From: Clostridiales bacterium
GTDB lineage: Bacteria > Bacillota > Clostridia > Oscillospirales > CAG-272
Direction: 5' to 3'
Assembly (NCBI GenBank): GCA_012840355.1
Contig: DULN01000010.1
Location: forward strand, 124,001-188,000
Length of the DNA stretch: 64,000 bases
The position numbers and the translations under genes are program-made. The notes beneath the pieces are model-generated. The model made no database searches. It had not been told where the DNA came from and was given only the letters and a program-made list of their open reading frames with translations. The stretch's first letter is position 1; every line of letters begins with the position of its first letter. Shown here one piece after another: positions 25,054 through 34,057 of this stretch.

Positions 25054-27843
25054 TCAGCCGTTTTTGCCGGAGAGCGCGCGGTTAATCTCAAATATGGCGA
25101 GCATAATCGCCGCAATAGCAGCGATGCCGCCCCAAAGCGGGCCGGATGGCGCTGCGGTTATGCCGAATAGCGCGCCTATAGCGGGGAAGAGCAGGCATCC
25201 GGCGACGAACGCCGCGATGACCGTAAGCGTCAAAAGGAACATTCCGTTGAGCCTTATGCCCGGAGCGAAGACGCTTTCCTCGCGCATAGACTCTCCGAGC
25301 GCGACAAGCTGGGTAAATATAAAGCTGAAAAACACGAGCGCAAGCCGGTCGCTTTCGGTCGCGATGATTTGGTTTTCCGAAAGCAGCCGCACCAAAAGCA
25401 CCGTTACGGCAGCCCAGAACAGCCCGAAGATTATCGACTGCGGGTTTGATAGTAGCGGGTGGCGCAGCCGCCGCTCTGTGTCCTCTCGCTTTTTAAGAAT
25501 CGAGCCGTCAGGGCGCTCGAAGGCTATGACGAGCACCGCGGCGAAATCCACTATAAGCCCGCAGAAGAGAATTTGCGCGGGTAGCAGCATCAGCTCGCCG
25601 GTCAGCACCGAGTAAAACACTAAAAACAGCCGGGCGAACTGCGAGATAATCATGTATTTGGTCATACGCAATAGGTTATGGTATATAACCTTCGCGTAGC
25701 GGACGGCGTCGACGACGGCGTTGAACCCGCCGCCGCCCCTTTTGTCGGCTTCGCTGACGATTACGTCGGATACGAACTTCAGCGCCTCGCCGCCGGCGAC
25801 GCGCTCGCCGGTTTTGCCGAACACCGGCAGGTTGCGGCGCGGAAGCTCTATCCCCCCGCGCCCGGCTTTGTCTGATATAGTAACGCTCTGCGCTATGCCG
25901 ACGTCTGCTTCTTTGAGCAGGATTATCTCGTCAAGCTCATGCCCAAGCACGCCGACGGTCTCGCCCGCGTCGCGCAAAAACCGCAGCACCATTCGCTTTT
26001 GGGCGATGTTTAAGCCCTCGTAAAGCCTGTAAATAGGGACGTTTGCGCGTATCAGCCCTTCTTTCATAGCAGCAAGCTGCGCCGAGGTTACAGCCTCGGC
26101 GTCGCTTTTTATAATGCCGAGCGCGCGGGCGAGGTAGCGGTTACTTTCGTCCGGCTCGTCGCAGAACATTATAACCTTAATCCCGGCGGCTTGGCACCGC
26201 GCGACCGATTGCGCCGCGCCGCGGAGCAGCGGCTCGCGGAAGTAGAGCAGCCCCTCAAGCACCAGGTCGGTCTGGCAGCTTATAATCCGGCGCAGGTTGT
26301 TGTAGACCGTCTTGCGGGTCGCGACTGCGACGACGCGGTACGCTTCTTTATACGCGAGCGATACGGCTACTCGCAGCTCGGCGGCGCGCGCGGGCGTAAG
26401 CTCGGTGAGCTTTCCGCCTTCGTTTATATAGCGGCAGCGGGAGATTACGCTTTCGGGGCTGCCGCGCACCGCGACGATATAGCTTCCCTCGTGAAAAACG
26501 AGCGTGGTCTCAAACGCGCTTTTGCCGCCCGGGGTCATGGCGCCCGCCGCAATGTGCTCGAGTATCGGGTAGCTGCGCTCGAGCCCAACGTTGTAAAGCG
26601 AGAGCTTCTCGGCGGCGCGGATTATCGCCTCCTCCTCGGCGGTGTAGATGTTCTCAAACCGCTGGTTGTTTATGGCGAGTATCCTCGCGCCGTAAAGCCC
26701 GGTGGAGATTAGCGCGAATTTAACGGTATCGGCGCATTCCGGGCCAATTGGCGCGCCGCCAACACCGTAGAGCTTGCCGGCAGCCCAGACGCGCTCGAGC
26801 TTTGTGTCGCGGACTGAGAACGCGCCCTCACGAGGGACGATAAGCGCTGTGATTTTCTTTATCGTCTCTAGCTTGGCGGTGTTCTTTATCAGCGCGCCGG
26901 CATTGACGGTGCGGTATTTACGAACCGCGCCGAACACGCCCACCGCGACGACGATATAGCCGAACGCGGTGTAAAACTCGCTCATCGATGCTACGGCGAG
27001 CGAAAGCCCGGTCATGAAAATCTCAAAAAGGCTCCTGTCGCCATACCCCAAAATAAGGTCAAGCCCGGTTATTATAAATATCGCCGCGCTCATGCAAAGG
27101 CTCCAAAAGCGGCAGAAATTCTTCAGTGCCGCCATTACCGAGAGCTTTTCATGCGAGACGACGGGCTGGTTTTTCTTCAGCTCGCAGACGAGGGTGTTTT
27201 GCCCGGTCGCGCAGACGACGGCGCGCCCGGTGCCGGCGGTGAGTATCGTCGAGGCGAACAGCATGTTTTTCTGCTCGCCCGGCGAAAGCTCCCCGTATTC
27301 GATAAATTTCGCGTCTTTCGGGACGGCTTTTATCACGCCCGTGAGGTTTACCTCAAGCGCATAAAGCCCGTCCGACTCAATAAGCCGCGCGTCCGCCGGC
27401 ACGATGTCGCCCGCCGCGACGAAGATAATGTCGCCCGGTACTAGCTCCTCGCTGCGAATCATGTAGAGCTTGCCGCCACGCATGACTTTCGCGGTCGGCA
27501 GCGCGTACGAGCCATTTTTCTCAAGCACGTGCTGGGCTTTGACATACGCGAAAATCGAGGCGGCGTAGTATACGGCTAAAGTTGCGATTAGTATTACCGT
27601 TTGCGGCGTGTCCTCGAAAATCGCGGCGAGCGCCGCGGTGAATACAAGGAGCAGCGCCGTAAAATCGGTCAGCATGTGCCGAAGGTACAGTAAAAAAGAG
27701 CCTCGCGGGACGGGGTATATGGCGTTCAGCCCGTATTTTTTCGACCGGGCGAGCGCCTCCTCGCGCGAAAGGCCAAGGTTTGGGTCGGTCGCGAGCATCG
27801 CGCAGAGCTGCGGGATGCTTTTGTCGTAAAACCGCAGTTTCAT
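25054..27843 (-). CDS. P-type ATPase homologue with all catalytic motifs altered (probable pseudoenzyme)
   Basis: 929-residue membrane protein that aligns over its length with P2-type cation ATPases: N-terminal cation-ATPase domain, first membrane pair (about 60-98), actuator domain, second pair (240-305), P and N domains, and a C-terminal six-helix region (730-920). The catalytic positions are all replaced: TGES of the actuator reads TGVI (168-171); PEGLP reads SEFYT (288-292); the phosphorylation motif DKTGT reads PREGA (337-341), so the aspartate is a proline; TGD reads CDE (561-563); GDGxND reads GHELDE (634-639). K-G-A-P-E survives as R-G-S-P-E (461-465). The frame is long and uninterrupted, so decay is not the explanation. 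A non-transporting regulatory or scaffold role is inferred. Last gene of the long minus-strand cluster. Confidence 0.82.
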   Translation of the reverse strand: MKLRFYDKSIPQLCAMLATDPNLGLSREEALARSKKYGLNAIYPVPRGSFLLYLRHMLTDFTALLLVFTAALAAIFEDTPQTVILIATLAVYYAASIFAYVKAQHVLEKNGSYALPTAKVMRGGKLYMIRSEELVPGDIIFVAAGDIVPADARLIESDGLYALEVNLTGVIKAVPKDAKFIEYGELSPGEQKNMLFASTILTAGTGRAVVCATGQNTLVCELKKNQPVVSHEKLSVMAALKNFCRFWSLCMSAAIFIITGLDLILGYGDRSLFEIFMTGLSLAVASMSEFYTAFGYIVVAVGVFGAVRKYRTVNAGALIKNTAKLETIKKITALIVPREGAFSVRDTKLERVWAAGKLYGVGGAPIGPECADTVKFALISTGLYGARILAINNQRFENIYTAEEEAIIRAAEKLSLYNVGLERSYPILEHIAAGAMTPGGKSAFETTLVFHEGSYIVAVRGSPESVISRCRYINEGGKLTELTPARAAELRVAVSLAYKEAYRVVAVATRKTVYNNLRRIISCQTDLVLEGLLYFREPLLRGAAQSVARCQAAGIKVIMFCDEPDESNRYLARALGIIKSDAEAVTSAQLAAMKEGLIRANVPIYRLYEGLNIAQKRMVLRFLRDAGETVGVLGHELDEIILLKEADVGIAQSVTISDKAGRGGIELPRRNLPVFGKTGERVAGGEALKFVSDVIVSEADKRGGGGFNAVVDAVRYAKVIYHNLLRMTKYMIISQFARLFLVFYSVLTGELMLLPAQILFCGLIVDFAAVLVIAFERPDGSILKKREDTERRLRHPLLSNPQSIIFGLFWAAVTVLLVRLLSENQIIATESDRLALVFFSFIFTQLVALGESMREESVFAPGIRLNGMFLLTLTVIAAFVAGCLLFPAIGALFGITAAPSGPLWGGIAAIAAIMLAIFEINRALSGKNG

Positions 27844-27890
27844 ATAGTTTACCGGAGCCGGTCAAATGTCTTTTTGTGCCGCTTCATGCA

Positions 27891-27931
27891 GCATCGGGAC
27901 GGCGGGTAATACCCCCGTCGTCCCGGCATGC
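27891..27931 (-). other. Long hairpin between clpE and the P-type ATPase homologue
   Basis: Inverted repeat GCATCGGGACGGCGGG...CCCGTCGTCCCGGCATGC around 27891-27931 with one mismatch region. No T run follows in the direction of transcription, so it may be an mRNA processing or stability element or a weak terminator that lowers expression of the downstream gene. Confidence 0.5.
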
Positions 27932-27935
27932 TTTG

Positions 27936-30269
27936 TTATTTATAGTCAAACTTAAGCTCGGCGCCGTCGCTGTCGACCGTGATAGCCGTAATCTTGCGGT
28001 CGTAGTCGGACACGATGATGTTCGCAATCGCGTCCTCGACGTTGCGCTGGATGAACCTGCGCATGTTGCGCGCGCCGTATTTGGTCGAAAACGACGACTT
28101 GGCAATATATTCCGCGGCGGCGTCGGTGTAGCTCAGGCTTACCCCATGCTCGCTCATCGTCTTCGCGAGGTCGCCGAGCATGAGCTTCGCAATCTTCACA
28201 AAGTCGCCCTCGTCGAGCTGGCGGAAGGTTATAATCTCGTCCACCCGGTTGAGGAACTCCGGGCGCAGGAAGTCCGAGAGCGCCTTTTGGGTCCGCTGCG
28301 CGTCGAGCTTTGGCTTTTCCACCGTGCCGAACCCGATAGAGTTGAGGTTGAGGTTCGAGCCGGCGTTGGTGGTCATCACAATAATCGTGTTCTCAAAGTT
28401 GACGGTCTTGCCGTGCGAGTCGGTAATCCGCCCGTCGTCGAGTATTTGCAGCAGAATATTTAGCACGTCGGGGTGCGCTTTTTCAATCTCGTCGAAAAGA
28501 ATGACCGAGTACGGCCTACGGCGTATCTTCTCGGTGAGCTGGCCCGCGTCGTCGTATCCGACGTAACCGGGCGGGGAGCCGAGTATGCGCGAGACGGTGT
28601 GCTTTTCCATGTACTCGGACATGTCGAGCCTGATTAGCGCGTCGGGCGTGTCGAAGAGTATCGACGCGAGGGTCTTTACAAGCTCTGTCTTGCCGACGCC
28701 CGTCGGGCCGGCAAAGATGAACGATACCGGCTTGCGCTTGGTCTGCACGCCCGCGCGGCTGCGCTTTATTGCGCGTACAACTGCCGAGACCGCCTCGTCC
28801 TGGCCGATTATGCGCTCCAGCAGCTGCGCCTCGAGCCTGTCGATGCGCCTGTACTCGTTTTCGGTCACGTTTGCGGCGGGTATGCCGGTCCACACCTCGA
28901 TGACATGCGCGAGGTCGTCTTCGGTAAGCTCGATTTTCTTGCGTTCCTCCTCATATTGCGCGAGCTGCTTTTCGCGGTTGATTTTGCGCACTTTGAGGTC
29001 GGCGAGAAGCTGGTATTTGTGCTCGACCGCGGCGTTGTCGCTTTCGTCGAGCGCGGCTATCGACTCCTCGTCGGCTTTGAGCTTCTCGAGCGCCTGCTTT
29101 GTCTCCTCAAGCTTGCCGATTACCGGCGAGTTGAGCGCGCGGTAGGTCGCCGCCTCGTCGAGCAAGTCGATTGCTTTGTCGGGGAGGAACCTATCAGTAA
29201 TGTAGCGCTCGGCGAGCGTGACCACGCGGGGGAGGATCTCCGAAGGTATCCTTATGCCGTGGTAGTCCTCGTAGTACTTCTTTATGCCCTCGAGGATTTT
29301 GACGGTGTTTTCGACCGACGGCTCCTCGACGATTATCGGCTGGAACCGGCGTTCGAGCGCCGCGTCCTTCTCGATGTATTTGCGGTACTCGTTAAGCGTC
29401 GTCGCGCCGATTACCTGTATGTCGCCGCGCGAGAGGGCGGGCTTTAAGATATTCGCGGCGTTCATGCTGCCCTCGGCGTCGCCGGCGCCGACGATGCTGT
29501 GTATCTCGTCAATCACGAGTATTATGTTGCCGAGCGATTTTACCTCGTCGATGAGCCCTTTCATGCGGGTTTCAAACTGGCCGCGGAACTGCGTGCCCGC
29601 GACGAGCGCTGTCATGTCGACGAGGTGCAGCTCTTTGTCGCGCAGCTTAAACGGCACGTTGCCCGAGGCAATCCTCTGCGCGAGGGCTTCGGCTATCGCG
29701 GTTTTGCCGACGCCCGGCTCGCCGATAAGGCAGGGGTTGTTCTTCTGCCTGCGGCAGAGGATTTGGATAACCCGCTCGATCTCGCGGTCGCGGCCGACGA
29801 CTTTATCAAGCTTGCCCTCTGCCGCCTTTTTGGTGAGGTCGGTGCAATATTGGCTGAGGTATTTCTTTTTCTGCTCGCGCGACTCTTTGGTCTGCGAGGA
29901 CGAGCCGCGCTGGCGGTCGGAATGCTTGTCGCGGTCGCCGCTTATGCGCATCTGCGATTCGCTGCGGCGCTTCAAGTCGGCAAACAGCGGCAGGTTGCCG
30001 AAAAGCTTCTGCAAATCGATTGCTGGCGCCCTTCCTTCCTCAAGCTCAATGACCGCGCTTTCGGGAAGGGTGTCAGGGTCTATTTCCGGGCTCATGCGTT
30101 CTATATCTTCTTCAGTAAGCCCCATATCGCGGATGTTCTTCTCGACAATGGGAATACCCATCTCATGGGCGCATTTAAGGCAGATCCCCTCTGTCGTTGT
30201 TTTGTTGTTTTCTATTTTATTTATAAAGACCACGGGGATCCGTTTATGGCAAATAGAGCAAAGTTCCAT
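27936..30269 (-). CDS. clpE: ClpE-type ATP-dependent Clp protease ATP-binding subunit
   Basis: AAA+ unfoldase feeding substrates to ClpP. Instead of a Clp N domain the protein begins with a C4 zinc finger (C4, C7, C30, C33), the hallmark of ClpE. First AAA domain: Walker A G-E-P-G-V-G-K-T (183-190), Walker B I-L-V-I-D-E-I-H; middle coiled-coil (about 385-445); second AAA domain: G-P-T-G-V-G-K-T (521-528) and L-F-D-E-I-E-K-A. An IGF-type ClpP-docking tripeptide occurs in S-I-G-F (644-647). 777 residues is near the family length. AAGGA precedes the ATG by about six bases. No CtsR-type operator (paired GGTCAAA) was found upstream; the gene is 31 bases after cvpA. Confidence 0.92.
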   Translation of the reverse strand: MELCSICHKRIPVVFINKIENNKTTTEGICLKCAHEMGIPIVEKNIRDMGLTEEDIERMSPEIDPDTLPESAVIELEEGRAPAIDLQKLFGNLPLFADLKRRSESQMRISGDRDKHSDRQRGSSSQTKESREQKKKYLSQYCTDLTKKAAEGKLDKVVGRDREIERVIQILCRRQKNNPCLIGEPGVGKTAIAEALAQRIASGNVPFKLRDKELHLVDMTALVAGTQFRGQFETRMKGLIDEVKSLGNIILVIDEIHSIVGAGDAEGSMNAANILKPALSRGDIQVIGATTLNEYRKYIEKDAALERRFQPIIVEEPSVENTVKILEGIKKYYEDYHGIRIPSEILPRVVTLAERYITDRFLPDKAIDLLDEAATYRALNSPVIGKLEETKQALEKLKADEESIAALDESDNAAVEHKYQLLADLKVRKINREKQLAQYEEERKKIELTEDDLAHVIEVWTGIPAANVTENEYRRIDRLEAQLLERIIGQDEAVSAVVRAIKRSRAGVQTKRKPVSFIFAGPTGVGKTELVKTLASILFDTPDALIRLDMSEYMEKHTVSRILGSPPGYVGYDDAGQLTEKIRRRPYSVILFDEIEKAHPDVLNILLQILDDGRITDSHGKTVNFENTIIVMTTNAGSNLNLNSIGFGTVEKPKLDAQRTQKALSDFLRPEFLNRVDEIITFRQLDEGDFVKIAKLMLGDLAKTMSEHGVSLSYTDAAAEYIAKSSFSTKYGARNMRRFIQRNVEDAIANIIVSDYDRKITAITVDSDGAELKFDYK

Positions 30270-30299
30270 CTTTGTTCCTTGTTATTGTCAAAGGATTGG

Positions 30300-31028
30300 T
30301 TATGTTTTGCCGCCGAAAAGGTTAAAGTCCAGCAGCGTCAGCGGATTGGTGCGTAAGAACCATCCGGCAATAATTGTATCAGACAGAGTCGTCTCTGTAA
30401 ACAGGTCGGGCAAAACTTGGGCAAGATACGGCGCCGAAATCCCTAGCACATATGCGATGACCCAAGCGTATAGCGCGCCAATGATAAGCCCGAGCAGCAG
30501 CCCGCCGGCGCGGTTTAACGCGCTCAGCACCGGTAGCTTAAATATCATATTCAGCACGGCGGTTATAATTGACAGCGCGAGCGTTATGCCGAAAAAGAGG
30601 AGCAAAAACGCCAGCGCGTCCGAAATCGCCCGCACCGCCGGCTGCGCGAGAAACGCGGCTATCGCTTGCGCGGCGTCGGCGGAACCGGACGCGGCGGTCT
30701 GCGCCTCTGCAGGCGCGGCGCCGAAGCGCGAAAGCAGCGACGACAGCGTGTCGGGCATATCCGAAAACAGTTTCGGCACAGCCTCGCTTTGGTCGAGCGA
30801 AGGCACAAAAAGCTGCCTTATAATCTGCGCGACGGGGTCGGTAATGCGCTCGGCTAAAAAGGTTTCCGAAAGCCAGTCTGAAACCGGCCTTGTGAAATAC
30901 CACGCGCCGAGCAGGGAAGCAAGGAACGTGACAAATCCCATTATGGTGCGGACAAAGCCGCGCCTTACCCCGACGGCTGCAGAAACTATGATTATAGCGA
31001 GAAGCAGAAGGTCTATTACAAGTGACAT
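30300..31028 (-). CDS. CvpA family membrane protein
   Basis: 242-residue integral membrane protein of the CvpA family (colicin V production/biofilm-associated, exact role unclear). Four hydrophobic segments: about 4-22, 28-46, 133-155 and 170-195, with the family G-x-x-R-G-F-V-R after the first helix and G-L-I-I-G-A-L-Y-A in the last. A Gln/Ala-rich stretch in the middle is longer than in short CvpA proteins. GGAG lies eight bases before the ATG. It is 21 bases after the DUF5711 gene and 30 before clpE. Confidence 0.8.
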   Translation of the reverse strand: MSLVIDLLLLAIIIVSAAVGVRRGFVRTIMGFVTFLASLLGAWYFTRPVSDWLSETFLAERITDPVAQIIRQLFVPSLDQSEAVPKLFSDMPDTLSSLLSRFGAAPAEAQTAASGSADAAQAIAAFLAQPAVRAISDALAFLLLFFGITLALSIITAVLNMIFKLPVLSALNRAGGLLLGLIIGALYAWVIAYVLGISAPYLAQVLPDLFTETTLSDTIIAGWFLRTNPLTLLDFNLFGGKT

Positions 31029-31049
31029 GTTACAATCTCCGCAATAGGG

Positions 31050-32411
31050 CTAAGCTGCCGTCTCGTCCGCCACCTCTTCTTCGCCTGCGACTTTATAGAC
31101 GGTGGCGGCGTCCGAGGCGCACATCACGAGCACGCCGTCGGAGTACACGAGCAGCTCGATCGCGTCAGGCGATGTCGGAATTGATGTGTATGTCCCGTCA
31201 TAGGGATTTATGACTCTAAGCTGGCCGGGAGTTTGGATATAAAAGCGCGAGGAGTCCGAGGTGGCGCAGAGTATCCTGCCCTCGATGGCGCAGGTGCCGA
31301 TGGCGCCGCCGCTGCTGTCCCAAAAGCGCACGATTTTCTCGTTGCCCAGCACAGTTGTGTTGAACGCGAGCATCGAAAAATACGGCGACAGGCTGTACCC
31401 GACCGGGATTTCGCTCCCGAACTGATAGCGGTTCGCCTCAAAACCTTCGGCGTCGTAGAAGATAATGCAGTTGTCAAACAGCACCGCAAAGCCGCCGTCC
31501 TTGCTGTAGCACGCTTTGACGGGCATCGAGCCAGCGACCGTTATAATCGCGGTGGCGGTCTCGGAGCCGGGCGCGACGGTCATAATCTCGCCGCACCACT
31601 CGCCGCCAGAGTCGAACGCCGAAAGGATGAGCACTTCGCCGCCGTCGGGCCGCATCACGACGTCCATGATGTATTTGTCTTTGTAAATCCTGCTTATCTG
31701 CTTGAAACTTGCGCTGTAGACGAAAACTGCGCCTTTGTACTCCTCGGTGCGCGTGGCTATGGCGAAATAGCCGTTGTTTGCGACCGACGCGGCGCTAATC
31801 GGCTTTGATAGCTTTTCGGCGTACAGCATCGAAAAGGTGTTGAACACCGAAAAGACGGGGTTGGTGTCGCTAGTGTCGTATACGAGTATATACCTGTCGG
31901 ACGCCGCAATCTGCGGGTCGGTGAGGTTAAGCATTTCGCTCATTTCGGTCTGGCCCGACATGCCGTAGATATAAAGCGAGTCGGGGGAGACCACCGCAAG
32001 GTCGCCTTTAAAAAGCGCGAAACGCGAGTCCGACCCTGCGCTATAGGATATTTTATCAAACTCTCCGGTATATTTTGTGGAGTTTATGTTAAAATCCCGC
32101 AACATATACCTGAAATTTTCTACGGTGATATCGTCGCGGTAGGCTGTCACCATGCCGATGCAGTATGCGACAAGCGCGAGTATTACAACAAGCTTTAAAA
32201 TCTTGTATCTGGTGGAGAGGGAGAGGTAGTACCTGTTTACCTGCTCCTCTTCGGCTGCCGGCGCGGACTGCGTCTGGAGCGCCATTATCGGGATTGTCCC
32301 GGCTGAAGCTGAGCCGGGCGGCTTGGCGCCGGCGCCATGGCGGGCTGCCGGCCGGTTTTTTGAGCTTTTTGAGCCTTTGGGCCGGCGCGCTGGCGGCATA
32401 TTAGAAAGCAT
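31050..32411 (-). CDS. DUF5711 family beta-propeller membrane protein
   Basis: About 453 residues: a basic, Pro/Ala/Gly-rich cytoplasmic N-terminus, one membrane segment (about 73-92, K-L-V-V-I-L-A-L-V-A-Y), and a large extracytoplasmic part made of repeated beta-strand units (D-R-Y-I-L-V-Y-D, Y-F-A-I-A-T, D-G-G-E-V-L-I-L, G-G-F-A-V-L-F-D) typical of a WD40/YVTN-like propeller, matching DUF5711. The start is taken at the ATG 32409-32411, 11 bases after GGAGG; an in-frame GTG four codons upstream overlaps that site. Function unknown. Confidence 0.75.
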   Translation of the reverse strand: MLSNMPPARRPKGSKSSKNRPAARHGAGAKPPGSASAGTIPIMALQTQSAPAAEEEQVNRYYLSLSTRYKILKLVVILALVAYCIGMVTAYRDDITVENFRYMLRDFNINSTKYTGEFDKISYSAGSDSRFALFKGDLAVVSPDSLYIYGMSGQTEMSEMLNLTDPQIAASDRYILVYDTSDTNPVFSVFNTFSMLYAEKLSKPISAASVANNGYFAIATRTEEYKGAVFVYSASFKQISRIYKDKYIMDVVMRPDGGEVLILSAFDSGGEWCGEIMTVAPGSETATAIITVAGSMPVKACYSKDGGFAVLFDNCIIFYDAEGFEANRYQFGSEIPVGYSLSPYFSMLAFNTTVLGNEKIVRFWDSSGGAIGTCAIEGRILCATSDSSRFYIQTPGQLRVINPYDGTYTSIPTSPDAIELLVYSDGVLVMCASDAATVYKVAGEEEVADETAA

Positions 32412-32468
32412 TCGGCGCCTCACCTCCGGAATTATGGCGACTAAAGTTTTGGCAACCAGCCATAAGCG

Positions 32469-33203
32469 CTAGTAGTATACCTCCCAGAGGTATAACCCTT
32501 CGGGAGGGGCGGTAAAGCCAGCGCGAGAGCGGTCGCGCGACGCGATGATGTCGGATATGCTTTTGTCTGCGAGCCTGCCGAGCGAAAAGTCGATAAGAGT
32601 GCCTACCATGATTCTTACCATATTATAAAGGAACCCGTCGGCCGCGAAAATGAAAGTTATAAGCTCGCCATCTTTTTCGACGTGGCTTTGTGTCACGGTG
32701 CGCACCGTGTCGGAAACGTCCGAGCCTGCAGCCATAAAAGCCGAAAAGTCGTGGCGGCCGGCTAGCTCGGCGGCAAGCCTGTTTAGGCATTCCGCGTCAA
32801 GCGGGATGGGGTAACGGAAGGCGCGGCCTTCCAAAAACGGGTCGCGGATGCGCGAGTTTAGCACAAAATACCGGTACTGCTTGCCTTTTGCCGAATATCT
32901 CGGGTGAAACGAGTCGTCGACAAACCTTGCCGATTTTACCGCGACGTCCTCCGGCAGAAGTGAATTGAGCGCGAGTGGCACGCGGTCCGGCGGGATTTTG
33001 CCGACGTCTTCGGCTTCGACCGTGCAGTAAAAAGAGCGCGCGTGCACGCCGCTGTCGGTGCGGCTGCAGCCGGTGAGGCGCACCGTGCCGTATATTTTCT
33101 CCACCGCGCCTTGCACGGTCGACTGTATGGATTTGCCGTTTTTTTGCACCTGGAACCCGCAGTACGCGGTGCCGAGAAAAGAAAGCTCAAGCAGCAGTTT
33201 CAT
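32469..33203 (-). CDS. truA: tRNA pseudouridine(38-40) synthase TruA
   Basis: Isomerises uridines 38-40 of the tRNA anticodon arm. Catalytic aspartate lies in S-R-T-D-S-G-V-H-A (R-T-D), and G-T-A-Y-C-G-F-Q is close to the N-terminus. 244 residues from the ATG at 33201-33203 is the family length; the open frame extends upstream into ecfT but without family similarity. It lies 32 bases after ecfT, the usual Firmicutes neighbour. No clear ribosome binding site is seen. Confidence 0.95.
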   Translation of the reverse strand: MKLLLELSFLGTAYCGFQVQKNGKSIQSTVQGAVEKIYGTVRLTGCSRTDSGVHARSFYCTVEAEDVGKIPPDRVPLALNSLLPEDVAVKSARFVDDSFHPRYSAKGKQYRYFVLNSRIRDPFLEGRAFRYPIPLDAECLNRLAAELAGRHDFSAFMAAGSDVSDTVRTVTQSHVEKDGELITFIFAADGFLYNMVRIMVGTLIDFSLGRLADKSISDIIASRDRSRAGFTAPPEGLYLWEVYY

Positions 33204-33235
33204 ATCTATTTTCGGTTTGGCGCGGGAAAAATTAA

Positions 33236-34057
33236 TTACACCGAAAGCCACGGGATAAAAACATTCGCTGCAATCACCGCGGCGGTGAAGAAGACGAATA
33301 TGACCGAGGCGACAAGGTCGCGGTAGGAGAGCTTTAGCACCTTCATGCGCGTGCGCCCTTCGCCGCCCCTGTAGCAGCGGCATTCCATCGCTATCGCAAG
33401 CTCGTCGGCGCGGCGGAACGCGGACACAAAAAGCGGGATGAGTATGGGTATCAGCGCTTTCGCGCGCCGGATTATGCCACCCGACGAAAAGTCGACGCCG
33501 CGCGCCTTTTGGGCGTTCATAATCTTGTCCGTCTCCTCGATTAGAGTGGGGATAAACCTCAGCGCGATTGTCATCATCATCGCGAACTCGTGCACGGGCA
33601 CGCGCAGCTTTTTAAGCGGCGAGAGGAGCTGCTCAAGCCCGTCGGTGAGGGCAATCGGCGAGGTGGTGTAGGTGAGCAGCACGGACGAGCCCAAAAGGAG
33701 CAGCACTACGCGCAGCACCATCAGCACGGCGTATAGCACGCCCTCGGAATATATCTCGATAAAGCCGAGCCTGAAAAGCAGGTTTTCGCCTTTTGTCCAA
33801 AAGAGGTTAATTATCGCCGTGAACGTGATAATGAAGACAAGCGGGCGCAAGCCGCGGAGAATGATTTTCGCCGGGATTTTCGAGGCGGCTATCATAGCGA
33901 GCGTGAAAAGCAAAATAACCGCAAACCCGGGCGCTCCGCGGGCGACGAACACGAGTATGATGTAAACCGTCGTGAGTATCAGCTTTGTGCGCGGGTCGAG
34001 CTTGTGAAGCGGCGAGTCGCCGGGGAAAAACTGGCCGAGTGTAATGTCCTTTAGCAC
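33236..34057 (-). CDS. ecfT: Energy-coupling factor transporter transmembrane protein EcfT
   Basis: Membrane scaffold of the group II ECF vitamin/micronutrient transporter, joining the ATPases EcfA1/A2 to exchangeable S components. Hydrophobic segments occur at about 27-45, 47-62, 68-85, 107-130 and 245-265. The coupling-helix signature A-x-A-M-E-C-R-C-Y (about A-I-A-M-E-C-R-C-Y-R-G-G) is present. Start is a GTG (34055-34057), nine bases after GGAG inside ecfA2, overlapping its end by seven bases. 273 residues. No S component is encoded in the window. Confidence 0.93.
   Translation of the reverse strand: MLKDITLGQFFPGDSPLHKLDPRTKLILTTVYIILVFVARGAPGFAVILLFTLAMIAASKIPAKIILRGLRPLVFIITFTAIINLFWTKGENLLFRLGFIEIYSEGVLYAVLMVLRVVLLLLGSSVLLTYTTSPIALTDGLEQLLSPLKKLRVPVHEFAMMMTIALRFIPTLIEETDKIMNAQKARGVDFSSGGIIRRAKALIPILIPLFVSAFRRADELAIAMECRCYRGGEGRTRMKVLKLSYRDLVASVIFVFFTAAVIAANVFIPWLSV

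Noticed and set aside
30270..30330. CtsR operator before clpE
   Set aside because: A TTTGACA half-like sequence exists, but the required tandem heptad repeat is absent.
32469..33383. TruA with a 60-residue N-terminal extension
   Set aside because: The extension overlaps ecfT, has no TruA similarity and is out of character in composition; the ATG at 33203 gives the normal length.
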